Positions 30,966 through 39,885 of a stretch of DNA of 64,000 nucleotides are shown in pieces (the stretch's first letter is position 1; every line of letters starts with the position of its first letter). A program made the translations under genes and the position numbers. This stretch comes from Micromonospora_H sonneratiae (GTDB lineage Bacteria > Actinomycetota > Actinomycetes > Mycobacteriales > Micromonosporaceae). The stretch lies in contig NZ_JBHTMP010000006.1 in the NCBI RefSeq assembly GCF_042679305.1, positions 124,001 to 188,000 on the forward strand, in the 5' to 3' direction. The notes below the pieces were generated by a model. The model saw only the letters and a list, made by a program, of their open reading frames with translations. It was not told the DNA's origin and made no database searches.

Positions 30966-33900
30966 TGAACTGGTTCGTCTCCACGGACCCTGGACCCACC
31001 GCTGCGACACAACTGTTCTGCCTTCCGTACGCCGGGGCAGGGGCCAGTGTGTTCCGTGGCTGGCAGGCCGAGATCGGCAACGACGTCGAGGTGCTGCCCG
31101 TCCAGTTGCCCGGGCGGGAACACCGGATCATGGAAGATCCGGAGTTCGCCGTCGCCGATGTCGCGGCCGCCATCGCCGAGCGTGCCGACCGCCCGTACGC
31201 CATCTACGGACACTCGATGGGGGGCCGCGTCGGCTTCGAGGTGATCCGCGAGTTGCGGCGTACCGGAGCTGCACTGCCCGTCCGGCTCTACGTCGGCGGG
31301 GCCAGGGCACCGCACGTGAACTCCACCAGCCTCTTCGACGGGCTGTCCAAGGTGGACGACGATGAGCTGCTCCGGCGGCTGGCCGACAGCGGCTCGCTGC
31401 CGCCCGAGGTGCTGGCCAACTCCGAGCTGGTGGAGCTGCTGCTGCCCCTGCTGCGGGCCGACTTCGGTCGGGTCGACAGCTACACCTACCAGCCGGAGGA
31501 GCCGCTGCCGATGCCGATCGTGGCGTTCTCCGGCCGGCAGGACCGGGCGGTGTCGCTGGCCGAGAGCCAGGCCTGGGCCGAGCACACCGCCGGCGGTTTC
31601 ACCCTGTACGAGCTGGACGCCGGCCACTTCTTCCTGCACGACGTCAAGGCCGAGCTGATCGGCCTGCTGCGGGCCGACCTGGTCGGTCAGCGTACGGCCG
31701 ACCGAGGCGCGGCCGGTCAGCGTACGGTCGGCCAGCACCGGGTTCCGCTGGGCGACACCGGTTGGTCGGTGTGGCGGGACGCCATCCTGCGTAGCACCGG
31801 GTTCCCGGCCGACGGACTGAACCTGCTGTCCGCCCCGCAGGCCGCGGCGGCTGCCGACGAGTTCATCAACACCGGCGCCGGGGGCGACCTGTTCGACAAG
31901 GAGTTCACCGAGGCGCTGGGCGCCGGCGGCCGACGGCTGCGGGCCATCGCGGCGGACCCGCTGGTCCGTGAAGCGATCACCTGGCAGAACCCGGGTGCGC
32001 TGGTGGCGCTCGACGGGTTGGTCAACGGCGGAGACAACGCCCCCCGCAACGTCCGCCGCCGAGACCGGGAGCGGGCGCTGCTGATGTACTGGCAGCGCTA
32101 CTGCGGTAAGAACGAAACGGTCGGGTTCTTCGGTCCGAGCTGCTGGGTGACCATCGACCCGGAGACACCGCAGCCGGTGGTCGCCACCCCCGGGACCGGC
32201 CTGGTCCGGCGTCGCTGGGTGCCGTTCGAGTCCTGGGCGCTGTCCGCGTACGCGGACACGCTCAACGCCGACCTGGCTGTCCGGCGCTGGTGGCCGCCGA
32301 TGCTGTGCCCGCAGTTGAGCCTGGCGGGCCGCGAGGTCCTGCGTCCCGGTCGGCCCCCGGTGGTGGTCTCCACGGTGGAGGCGGCGCTGCTGGCCGCCTG
32401 CGACGGCAGGAAGCCGGCCGTCACCGTCGTGTCCGACCCGAAGCTGGGCCTGCGTCGGCCCGAGGACGGCTACACCCTGCTCGACCGGCTCGTCGAACGG
32501 GAGCTGCTGACCTGGGACGCGGCGCTGCCGGTCAGTCCGGCCGCCGAGGGCGTACTTCGGGAGCGGATCGCGGCGATCGGCGACGAATCCGTCCGGTCGG
32601 TCGCCCTCGCCGGACTCGATCGGTTGAGTGCCGCCCGCGACCGGGTTGCTGCCGCAGCCGGCGACCCCGATGCGTTGCGGCTGGCGCTGTCCGCCCTCGA
32701 CGGGACGTTCACCGAACTGACCGGCCTGCCGCCCCGTCGGCGCGGCGGTCAGATGTACGCCGGGCGTACGCTCTGCTACGAGGACACCAGCCGTGACCTC
32801 GACGCGGTGTTCGGTGCCGGCCTGCTCGACGACCTGGCTGCCCCGCTCGGAATCATGTTGCAGGCCGCCCGCTGGATGGTGGGCGCGCTGCACGACGCGT
32901 ACGGCGCGGTACTCCGCCAGCTCTACGACGAGCTGCGGCTGGACGCCGGTGACGGCCCGGTGGCCCTGTCCGACCTGTGGTTCCTCACCCAGGGGATGTT
33001 CTGGGGGACCGAGGAACGGCCGGTCGACGCGGTGGCCGCCGAGTTCTCCCGCCGGTGGGCCGGCCTGTTCGGCCTGGACACCATGCCGGCCGGTGCCACC
33101 AGGATCGACGTAGCCAGTGCGGACATCGCGGCCCGGGTGGCCGAGGCCTTCCCCGCACCCAGGCCCTCCTGGACGACGGGCTGGATGCACAGCCCGGACC
33201 TGCAGATCTGCGCCACCGACGTGGAGGCACTGGCCCGGGGCGACTACTTCGTCGTCCTCGGTGAGTTGCATGCCGGCTGGGCGTCGTTCGACTGCGAGGT
33301 GTTCACCCCCTCCCATCCCGATCCCGAGCGTCTGCGTACCGCGCTGGCCGAGGACCTGGGCGAGCGGCGGATCCGGTTGTTGTTCCCCAGCGACTGGCCC
33401 CGGCGGACCAGCCGGGTCGCCGAGAGCCTGGTCGGCCCGACGGACCGGCAACTGGCGTTCGCGGCGGCCTCCGGCGCCGAGCCGGACCGGATACTGCCCA
33501 CCGTCGAGGTCACCGTCTCCGAGGTGGATGGAGAGTTGGTGGCGACGGCCCGGGACGGACAGCGGTGGCCGCTGATCGAGATGTTCGCGACCCTGCTGAG
33601 CGCACACGCGGTCGACGGGTTCAAACTCGTCGCCGATGCGCCGCACACCCCGCGCGTCACCATCGACCGGATGGTCGTGTCCCGGCGGACCTGGCGTACC
33701 ACGGTCGGCGAGACCGGCCTTGCCGACGTCGTCGGTGAGCGGGAGCGGTTCCTGGCGGTACGACGGTGGCGGCGGCAGCTCGACCTGCCGGACCAGGTGT
33801 ATCTCAAGGTGGGAACCGAGACCAAGCCCTGCTATGCCGACCTGACCAGCCCGTTCTACGCCTCCAACCTGTGCTCGATGCTGCGTTCCGCCCGCCGCGA

Positions 33901-34039
33901 CGCTGGCGACGACGTGTCGGTCGTGCTCAGCGAGATGCTGCCGACGCCGGACCAGGCCTGGGTGCCCGACGCCGAGGGCCGTCGGTACTTCAGTGAGCTG
34001 CGGATGCAGATCTTCGACGTGCCGGCAGGTGAGCGATGA
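30965..34039 (+). CDS. type II thioesterase fused to LanB-like dehydratase domain
   Basis: 1024 aa. Residues 1-245 are a type II thioesterase that would clear stalled carrier domains: FCLPYAGAGASVFRGW, nucleophile in YGHSMGGRVG, Asp in FSGRQDRAV, His in DAGHFFLHD. Residues about 260-1024 match a lantibiotic dehydratase N-terminal (tRNA-Glu-dependent) domain without an elimination domain. Its motifs are LGDTGWSVWRDAIL, NPGALVALDGLV, YWQRYCGKNETVGFFGP, GGQMYAGRTLCYED, TWRTTVGETGLADVVGERERFLAVRRWR and TETKPCYADLTSPFYASNLC. The frame is continuous across the junction (near 31700) and the LanB part begins exactly where the next gene's protein begins, so the fusion is real. Role unknown: amino acid transfer from tRNA to a Ser/Thr or to a carrier-bound intermediate is possible. 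Confidence 0.85.
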   Translation: MNWFVSTDPGPTAATQLFCLPYAGAGASVFRGWQAEIGNDVEVLPVQLPGREHRIMEDPEFAVADVAAAIAERADRPYAIYGHSMGGRVGFEVIRELRRTGAALPVRLYVGGARAPHVNSTSLFDGLSKVDDDELLRRLADSGSLPPEVLANSELVELLLPLLRADFGRVDSYTYQPEEPLPMPIVAFSGRQDRAVSLAESQAWAEHTAGGFTLYELDAGHFFLHDVKAELIGLLRADLVGQRTADRGAAGQRTVGQHRVPLGDTGWSVWRDAILRSTGFPADGLNLLSAPQAAAAADEFINTGAGGDLFDKEFTEALGAGGRRLRAIAADPLVREAITWQNPGALVALDGLVNGGDNAPRNVRRRDRERALLMYWQRYCGKNETVGFFGPSCWVTIDPETPQPVVATPGTGLVRRRWVPFESWALSAYADTLNADLAVRRWWPPMLCPQLSLAGREVLRPGRPPVVVSTVEAALLAACDGRKPAVTVVSDPKLGLRRPEDGYTLLDRLVERELLTWDAALPVSPAAEGVLRERIAAIGDESVRSVALAGLDRLSAARDRVAAAAGDPDALRLALSALDGTFTELTGLPPRRRGGQMYAGRTLCYEDTSRDLDAVFGAGLLDDLAAPLGIMLQAARWMVGALHDAYGAVLRQLYDELRLDAGDGPVALSDLWFLTQGMFWGTEERPVDAVAAEFSRRWAGLFGLDTMPAGATRIDVASADIAARVAEAFPAPRPSWTTGWMHSPDLQICATDVEALARGDYFVVLGELHAGWASFDCEVFTPSHPDPERLRTALAEDLGERRIRLLFPSDWPRRTSRVAESLVGPTDRQLAFAAASGAEPDRILPTVEVTVSEVDGELVATARDGQRWPLIEMFATLLSAHAVDGFKLVADAPHTPRVTIDRMVVSRRTWRTTVGETGLADVVGERERFLAVRRWRRQLDLPDQVYLKVGTETKPCYADLTSPFYASNLCSMLRSARRDAGDDVSVVLSEMLPTPDQAWVPDAEGRRYFSELRMQIFDVPAGER

Positions 34040-36357
34040 GCCACCGCTTTCCGCTCGGGGACACCGGCTGGTCGGTGTGGCGTGACGTGCTGCTGCGTAC
34101 GGCGGGTTTCCCCGTCGCCGGCCTGAGCCGGTTCGCTGCACCGGAGGCGGCGGCTGCCGCCGACGCGATGCTGGCCGGCGACGGCGATCCGGCACTCCTG
34201 GACCAGGCCTTCACTGCGGCCATCCGGGACAGCGCGATCGCCGCCAGCGAGATCGCTGCCGACCCGCTGTTGCGCGAGGCGGTCACCTGGCAGAACCCCG
34301 GTGCGCTCGTGGCACTCGACGGGTTGGTCTCCGGGGGACCCGACGCCAGTCGTAACAACCGGCGTCGCGAACGGGAGAAGGCGCTGCTGCTCTACTGGCA
34401 GCGCTACTGCGGCAAGAGCGAGACGATCGGCTTCTTCGGACCGGTGTGCTGGGCGTCGGCCGCCGAGACGAGCCAGTCGACCGAACTGCGGCCCGGCCCG
34501 GCGGTGGTCGCCCACCGTAAGGTGATCTTCGAGGCGTGGGCGCTGACCGCCTACGCCGATCGGCTCGGCGAGGAGCTTTCCGTACGCCGCTGGTGGGCTC
34601 CGGTGCTGTCCCCACCTCTGCTGGTCGACGGCCGGGAGCTGATCCGGCCGCTGCAGCCGTCGACCCGTCTGTCGCCACCGGACGCGGCGGCGCTGGCGGC
34701 CTGCGATGGACGGACACCGGCGTGGCAGGTGGTCCGGGCGTTGCTGGCCGACCCGGCCCTCGGGATCCGGTCCGAGCAGGACGGCTATCTACTGCTCGAC
34801 CGTCTGGTGCAACGTGGACTGCTGTCCTGGGGTGCCGGCCTGCCGTTGAGCCCGGACGCCGAGCAGGTGCTGCGGACCCGGATCGCCGCCATCGGCGACG
34901 AATCGGTCCGGCTGCGTGTCGTCGAGGGCTTCGACCGACTCTGCGCCGGGCGGGACGCTGTGGCTGCCGCAGCCGGCGACCCGGAGAAGCTCGGCGTGGC
35001 GGTGGCCGCGTTGAACCGGGAGTTCACCGAAGCCACCGGACAGGCTGCCCAGCGGCACGGTGGCCAGATGTACGCCGGCCGGACCGTGGTCTACGAGGAG
35101 ACCACCCGCGACGTCGAACTGGTGCTGGGGCGGGCGGTGCTCGACGAACTCGCCGCCCCGCTGGCGATCGTGTTGCAGGCCGCCCGGTGGCTCACCGCCG
35201 AGTTCGGTGCGGCGTGTGAACGGGTGCTGGCCGACCTATACGACGAGCTGCGCGGGCCCACGCCGCTGTCCCTGTCGGATCTGTGGCGACTCGCTCAGGG
35301 GCTGCTGTTCAGTGTCGAGGACAGTCCGACACGGACGGTGGCGGCGGAGTTCACCGCCCGGTGGTCCAAGCTGTTCGGCCTCGACTCGCTGCCGGACGGC
35401 CTGGCGGAGCTCCAGCTCAGCAGCGCTGACCTTGCCGACCGGGCAGCGGAGGTGTTCGCCGCGTCCGGTCCGGGCTGGCCCTCGGCCCGGGTGCACAGTC
35501 CGGACATCCAGATCTGCGCCAGCAGCGTCGAGGCGATCAATCGCGGGGACTTCCTGCTGGTGCTCGGCGAACTCCACCCGGCCTCGACGCCCTTCGACAG
35601 CGTGGTGTTCACGCCCTGGCACCACGATCCGGCCACGCTGCGGGCAGCACTGGACGTCGACCTCGGGCCGGGGCGGGTCCGGCTGCTCTATCCGGAGGGA
35701 TTCCCCCGGCAGACCACCCGCACCAGGTACGGACTCGACTCGCCACGGGACTGCCAGCTGGGTGTCGACCACGCCCGAGGGGCGGACCTCGACCGTCTGG
35801 TGTCGATGACGGCAGTGGTGGTGGACGAGGTCGACGGTGAGCTGACGGCCATCCTTCCCGATGGCCGTACCTGGCCGCTGATCGAGGTGTTCGGCCACCT
35901 GCTGGGCGTACTGCTGCTGGACAGCTTCAAGCTGCTGGCACCGGCACCGCACACCCCGAGGATCACCATCGACCGACTGGTCGTCGCGCGCCGCACCTGG
36001 CGTACCACGGTCGGCGACACCGGTCTGACCAGAGTCCTCGGCGAACAGGAGCGGTTCCTCGCGGTCCGCCGTTGGCGACAGCAGCTCGGTCTCCCGGAAC
36101 GGGTCTTCCTGAAGATCGGGACCGAGACCAAGCCCTGCTACCTGGACCTGCGCGGCCCGTTCTACGCCTCGGCGCTCTGCACCATGCTGCGTACCGCCGC
36201 CAAGTCCGGCGACGACGTGAGCGTGGTGGTCGGGGAACTGCTGCCGGGACCCGAGGATGCCTGGCTGACCGACGCCCAGGGCCGGGGCTACGTCAGTGAA
36301 CTCCGGTTCCAGATCACCGATTCCGAAACCCACCGGACCAGTGGAGAACCCACGTGA
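34036..36357 (+). CDS. second stand-alone LanB-like dehydratase in the NRPS operon
   Basis: A 773-aa paralogue of the LanB part of the preceding gene. It has the same landmarks (LGDTGWSVWRDVLL, NPGALVALDGLVSGG, YWQRYCGKSETIGFFGP, GGQMYAGRTVVYEETTRD, TWRTTVGDTGLTRVLGEQERFLAVRRWR, TETKPCYLDLRGPFYASALC), so the two arose by tandem duplication. The motif GK-[NS]-ETxGFFGP replaces the KTSPFSRL form of the RiPP LanB at 14.9-17.7 kb, marking a distinct clade. No elimination domain. It could be a peptide aminoacyl-tRNA ligase-like (PEARL) or a glutamylating enzyme; which one cannot be told from sequence alone. Coupled by ATGA to the gene before and GTGA to the gene after. Confidence 0.85.
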   Translation: MSHRFPLGDTGWSVWRDVLLRTAGFPVAGLSRFAAPEAAAAADAMLAGDGDPALLDQAFTAAIRDSAIAASEIAADPLLREAVTWQNPGALVALDGLVSGGPDASRNNRRREREKALLLYWQRYCGKSETIGFFGPVCWASAAETSQSTELRPGPAVVAHRKVIFEAWALTAYADRLGEELSVRRWWAPVLSPPLLVDGRELIRPLQPSTRLSPPDAAALAACDGRTPAWQVVRALLADPALGIRSEQDGYLLLDRLVQRGLLSWGAGLPLSPDAEQVLRTRIAAIGDESVRLRVVEGFDRLCAGRDAVAAAAGDPEKLGVAVAALNREFTEATGQAAQRHGGQMYAGRTVVYEETTRDVELVLGRAVLDELAAPLAIVLQAARWLTAEFGAACERVLADLYDELRGPTPLSLSDLWRLAQGLLFSVEDSPTRTVAAEFTARWSKLFGLDSLPDGLAELQLSSADLADRAAEVFAASGPGWPSARVHSPDIQICASSVEAINRGDFLLVLGELHPASTPFDSVVFTPWHHDPATLRAALDVDLGPGRVRLLYPEGFPRQTTRTRYGLDSPRDCQLGVDHARGADLDRLVSMTAVVVDEVDGELTAILPDGRTWPLIEVFGHLLGVLLLDSFKLLAPAPHTPRITIDRLVVARRTWRTTVGDTGLTRVLGEQERFLAVRRWRQQLGLPERVFLKIGTETKPCYLDLRGPFYASALCTMLRTAAKSGDDVSVVVGELLPGPEDAWLTDAQGRGYVSELRFQITDSETHRTSGEPT

Positions 36358-39300
36358 CCGAAACCCTGCCAACCGTTGCCGTCAGCGGTGCCGTGCTCGC
36401 GTATCCGGACGCAACCGTGCCGGATCTGATCCTGGAGCAGGCCGCCCGCCGCCCCGACCAGGTCGCGGTACGTCAATGGGACGACCAGCTCACCTACCGC
36501 CAACTCGTGGAGCAGGCCGCTGGGATCGCCGCTGCCCTGCGCGAGCACGGCGTCGGCCCGGAGACCCGGGTCGGGATCTGTAGTGACCGGCGGCCGACGT
36601 ACGTCGCCACCGTGCTCGGCGTCCTGATGTCCGGTGGCTGCTACGTGCCGCTGGAGCCGGGCGGTCCCCGCCAACGTGCGCTGGAGATCATCGCCGACGC
36701 CGAGATCTCGGTGGTGGTCGGCGACGCGGCGGAAGCGGAGTTCGGCGACGTGCCGGGCATCCGGACCGTCGGACCGATGCCCGCGACCACGCCCACGGCC
36801 TGTCCCGCCACCCCCGGCAACACGGCGCACGTGCTGTTCACCTCCGGCTCCACCGGGCGTCCCAAGGGGGTGCTCACCACCCACCGCAACATCATGGCGT
36901 TCGTCACCGGATACGCGGCGGCGATGGACGCGGACGAGTCGACCCGGGCCCTGGGCATCTCCTCCCTCGGGTTCGATGCCACCACGATCGACCTGTTCGT
37001 CCCGCTCATCCAGGGCGGATCGGTCCAACTCGTCGGGACGCGGGACCGTAGCGACCCCACCCGTCTACAGCGGTTCATCGCCGAGCACGAGGTCAACTGG
37101 GGCTTCATCACCCCGACGATGCTGTCCGTGCTCGACCCGGAGGCACTGCCCGGATGGCAGATGGTGATGTGCGGCGGTGAGGCGGTGCCGGCCGCGCTGG
37201 CCACCCGCTGGGCAGCGGGACGTCGGTTCGTCGACGCGTACGGTCCGACCGAGTCGACGGTTCTCGTCGTCTCCGACGAGGTGACCGGTACGCCGGAGGA
37301 CCCGCTGCCGATCGGCCTGCCGTTGCCCAACCACCGGGCGTACGTAATGGATGCCGACCTGCGTCCGGTCGCGCCGGGTGAGGTGGGCGAGCTGCTGATC
37401 GGTGGGCCCGGCCTGGCCCCCGGCTACCTCAACCGTCCCGGCCTGACCGCCGAGCGGTTCGTGCCGGACGCCTACTCCGGCCTTCCCGGGCAGCGGCTCT
37501 ACCGCACCGGTGACCTGGTCCGCCAGCTACCCGACGGCCGGATCGTCTACCTGGGACGTGGCGACCGCCAGGTCAAGATCCGCGGGCAGCGGATCGAGCT
37601 GGGGGAGATCGAGACGGTGCTCAGCGAGCACCCGCAGGTGCAGCAGGCAGTCGTGGAGGCGGTGCCGGGCGCGTTCGGGGCGGAGCTGGTCGCGTTCCTC
37701 ACCCCGGAGACCGCCCCGGACGAGCCGGAGATCCGCGCCTACACCCAGGCCCGGTTGACCAGCGGCATGCAGCCCGCGCGGGTGCTGCGGCTGGCGGAAC
37801 TGCCCACCAGCCTGATCAGCGGAAAGCTGGATCGGGCCGTGCTGCGGGCGCTGGCCATGGAGACCACCGCACCGGCCGACGACTGGGACGACCCGGATGC
37901 CAGCCCGGTCCAGCGGGCCGTGGTCCGGCTCTGGCGACAGTTGCTGGGCTCGACCCCCGGTCCCGACACCGACTTCTTCCTGGCCGGCGGCAACTCGATC
38001 GCGGTGATGCGACTGGTCGCCGCCCTCCGGGCCGAGCTGGGCCGGGAGATCAGCGCCGACGACGTCTTCGCCGGGCGGCGGCTGGCTGAGCTGGTCGACC
38101 GGATCACCAACGCCGCCCCGCTGGCGACCGCACAGGAGTTCACCACCGGCAACCCGCCGACGCTCTCCCCACCCCAACGCCGACTGTGGTTCATGGACCA
38201 GCTCGCCCCGTCGAGCGCGCCCTACAACATCGCCCTCGCCACCCGGCTGCGTGGTGACCTGGACATCGCCGCACTCGGCCGCGCGCTGCGGTCGGTGGCG
38301 GAGCGGCACGACGTCCTGCGGTGGCGGGTGCCACAGACCGCCGGGGTGCCGTACGCGGTGTGCGAGGAGCCCAGCGACATCCCCGTACCGGTCGTCGACC
38401 TCACCGGCAGTGAAGACCAGGCCGTCGAACTGCGCAACATGCTGGCGGCCGGTGCCGAACACACCTTCGACCTGGCCACCGGACCGGCCTGGCAGGTGAC
38501 CGTGTACCGGCTCGGACAGCAGGAGCACGTCCTGGCGATCACCCTGCACCACGCGGTCTTCGACGGCTGGTCGCAGGCCATCCTCTACACCGACCTCGCC
38601 GAGGCGTACCGGGCCGCCATCTCCGACGAAGCCGTGGAACTGCCCGCGCTGCGCGCCTCGTACGCCGACTATGCGGTCTGGCGGGCCGACCGTGACCAGC
38701 GCCAGGGACAGGCCGACCTCGACTGGTGGGTGGCGCACCTGGCGGACGCGCCGACCGTACTCGACCTGCCCCGGGACCGGCCCAGGCCGGCGGTGCAGAC
38801 CTACGCCGGTGCGGAGACCAGCGCCATGCTGCCCGCGACGACCGACCAGGCCGTACGGCAGCTCGCAGCCCGACTGGGGGCGACCCCCGCCGGGGTGCTG
38901 CTGGCCGGTTTCGGGCAGCTGCTCAACCGGTTGACCGGGGTCGACGACCACGTCATCGGTGCGATCGTGGCCGACCGTCAGTTGGCTGCGTTCGACGATG
39001 TGATCGGGTTCTTCATCGACACGGTGCCGGTGCGGCTGCGTACCGGTGACGCCAGCTTCGAGGAGTTGGTCCGGCGGGCCGCCGTCGAGCTGCGGGACTC
39101 CACCGCGCACCCCGGCGCGCCGCTGGAACGGGTGGTGGACGCCCTCGGTGTGGGCCGGGACACCTCGCGTGCCCCGCTGGTCCAGGTCCTGTTCAACGTC
39201 CTCAACTTCACCGACCCGCAACTGCATCTGTCCGGTCTGGACAGCGAGACGGTGGTGGTCGACAAGCCCGGCTCGCCGTTCGACATCACGCTCTACGTGG

Positions 39301-39872
39301 TGGAGCGGAACGGCCACATCGGCTTCGACGTCGTCTACAACCCCGACCTGTTCGACGCGGACCGGATCGACGGGCTGCTCGGCGACCTCGTCGAGCTGAC
39401 CGGGGCACTGACGGCGGCACCGGGGGAGCCGGCCGCCGCTGTCGCCACCCACCTGCCGGGCGCCGCGGTGCGGCAGGCCCGGCCGGAGGCGATGACCACC
39501 ATCGTCGCGGTCGAGCCGCTCCGACCGGTCGTGGCCACCGGCTCGGACGAGCTGACCCGGACCGAGGAGCTCATCAGCGCGGTCTGGCGCGACGTCCTGG
39601 AACACTCCCGGTTCGGGGTCACCGACAACTTCTTCGACATCGGTGGCCACTCGTTGGCTCTCGCCGCCGTACACGCTCGGCTCACCGCCGAAACCGGCCG
39701 CACCATCGTGATGCTCGACCTGTTCCGGTATCCGACCATCCGTACGCTCGCCGCCCACCTCGACGGGGCGGCGGAGCGGCCGGAACTGACCAGAGCCGTC
39801 GAGCGGGCCGCCGCCCGCCGTGGCCGTACCCGTCGTAACCCACCCCGCCGCGCCAGCGGCATCGCGGAATAA
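36354..39872 (+). CDS. NRPS: A-PCP-C-PCP
   Basis: 1172 aa from a GTG that overlaps the previous stop. Adenylation domain 20-510 (FTSGSTGRPKG, DAYGPTES, YRTGDLV, ISGKLD) with approximate specificity residues D-A-I-F-M-G-A-V-L; no confident substrate. First carrier around Ser548 (FFLAGGNSIAVM). Condensation domain about 600-1030 with active site HHAVFDG (second His at 733), so probably catalytic. Second carrier around Ser1100 (FFDIGGHSLALA), with no A domain in cis. The second carrier must be loaded in trans, or by the same A domain. The C-terminus is a basic tail (RRGRTRRNPPRR), perhaps a docking element. Confidence 0.9.
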   Translation: MTETLPTVAVSGAVLAYPDATVPDLILEQAARRPDQVAVRQWDDQLTYRQLVEQAAGIAAALREHGVGPETRVGICSDRRPTYVATVLGVLMSGGCYVPLEPGGPRQRALEIIADAEISVVVGDAAEAEFGDVPGIRTVGPMPATTPTACPATPGNTAHVLFTSGSTGRPKGVLTTHRNIMAFVTGYAAAMDADESTRALGISSLGFDATTIDLFVPLIQGGSVQLVGTRDRSDPTRLQRFIAEHEVNWGFITPTMLSVLDPEALPGWQMVMCGGEAVPAALATRWAAGRRFVDAYGPTESTVLVVSDEVTGTPEDPLPIGLPLPNHRAYVMDADLRPVAPGEVGELLIGGPGLAPGYLNRPGLTAERFVPDAYSGLPGQRLYRTGDLVRQLPDGRIVYLGRGDRQVKIRGQRIELGEIETVLSEHPQVQQAVVEAVPGAFGAELVAFLTPETAPDEPEIRAYTQARLTSGMQPARVLRLAELPTSLISGKLDRAVLRALAMETTAPADDWDDPDASPVQRAVVRLWRQLLGSTPGPDTDFFLAGGNSIAVMRLVAALRAELGREISADDVFAGRRLAELVDRITNAAPLATAQEFTTGNPPTLSPPQRRLWFMDQLAPSSAPYNIALATRLRGDLDIAALGRALRSVAERHDVLRWRVPQTAGVPYAVCEEPSDIPVPVVDLTGSEDQAVELRNMLAAGAEHTFDLATGPAWQVTVYRLGQQEHVLAITLHHAVFDGWSQAILYTDLAEAYRAAISDEAVELPALRASYADYAVWRADRDQRQGQADLDWWVAHLADAPTVLDLPRDRPRPAVQTYAGAETSAMLPATTDQAVRQLAARLGATPAGVLLAGFGQLLNRLTGVDDHVIGAIVADRQLAAFDDVIGFFIDTVPVRLRTGDASFEELVRRAAVELRDSTAHPGAPLERVVDALGVGRDTSRAPLVQVLFNVLNFTDPQLHLSGLDSETVVVDKPGSPFDITLYVVERNGHIGFDVVYNPDLFDADRIDGLLGDLVELTGALTAAPGEPAAAVATHLPGAAVRQARPEAMTTIVAVEPLRPVVATGSDELTRTEELISAVWRDVLEHSRFGVTDNFFDIGGHSLALAAVHARLTAETGRTIVMLDLFRYPTIRTLAAHLDGAAERPELTRAVERAAARRGRTRRNPPRRASGIAE

Positions 39873-39885
39873 GAGGGAACTGAGG

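Noticed and set aside
37527..39758. Long minus-strand open frame (743 codons) opposite the A-PCP-C-PCP gene
   Set aside because: It is an antisense shadow caused by GC-rich third positions. The product is rich in Arg/Gly/Val/Gln with no domain, while the plus strand encodes clear NRPS motifs.
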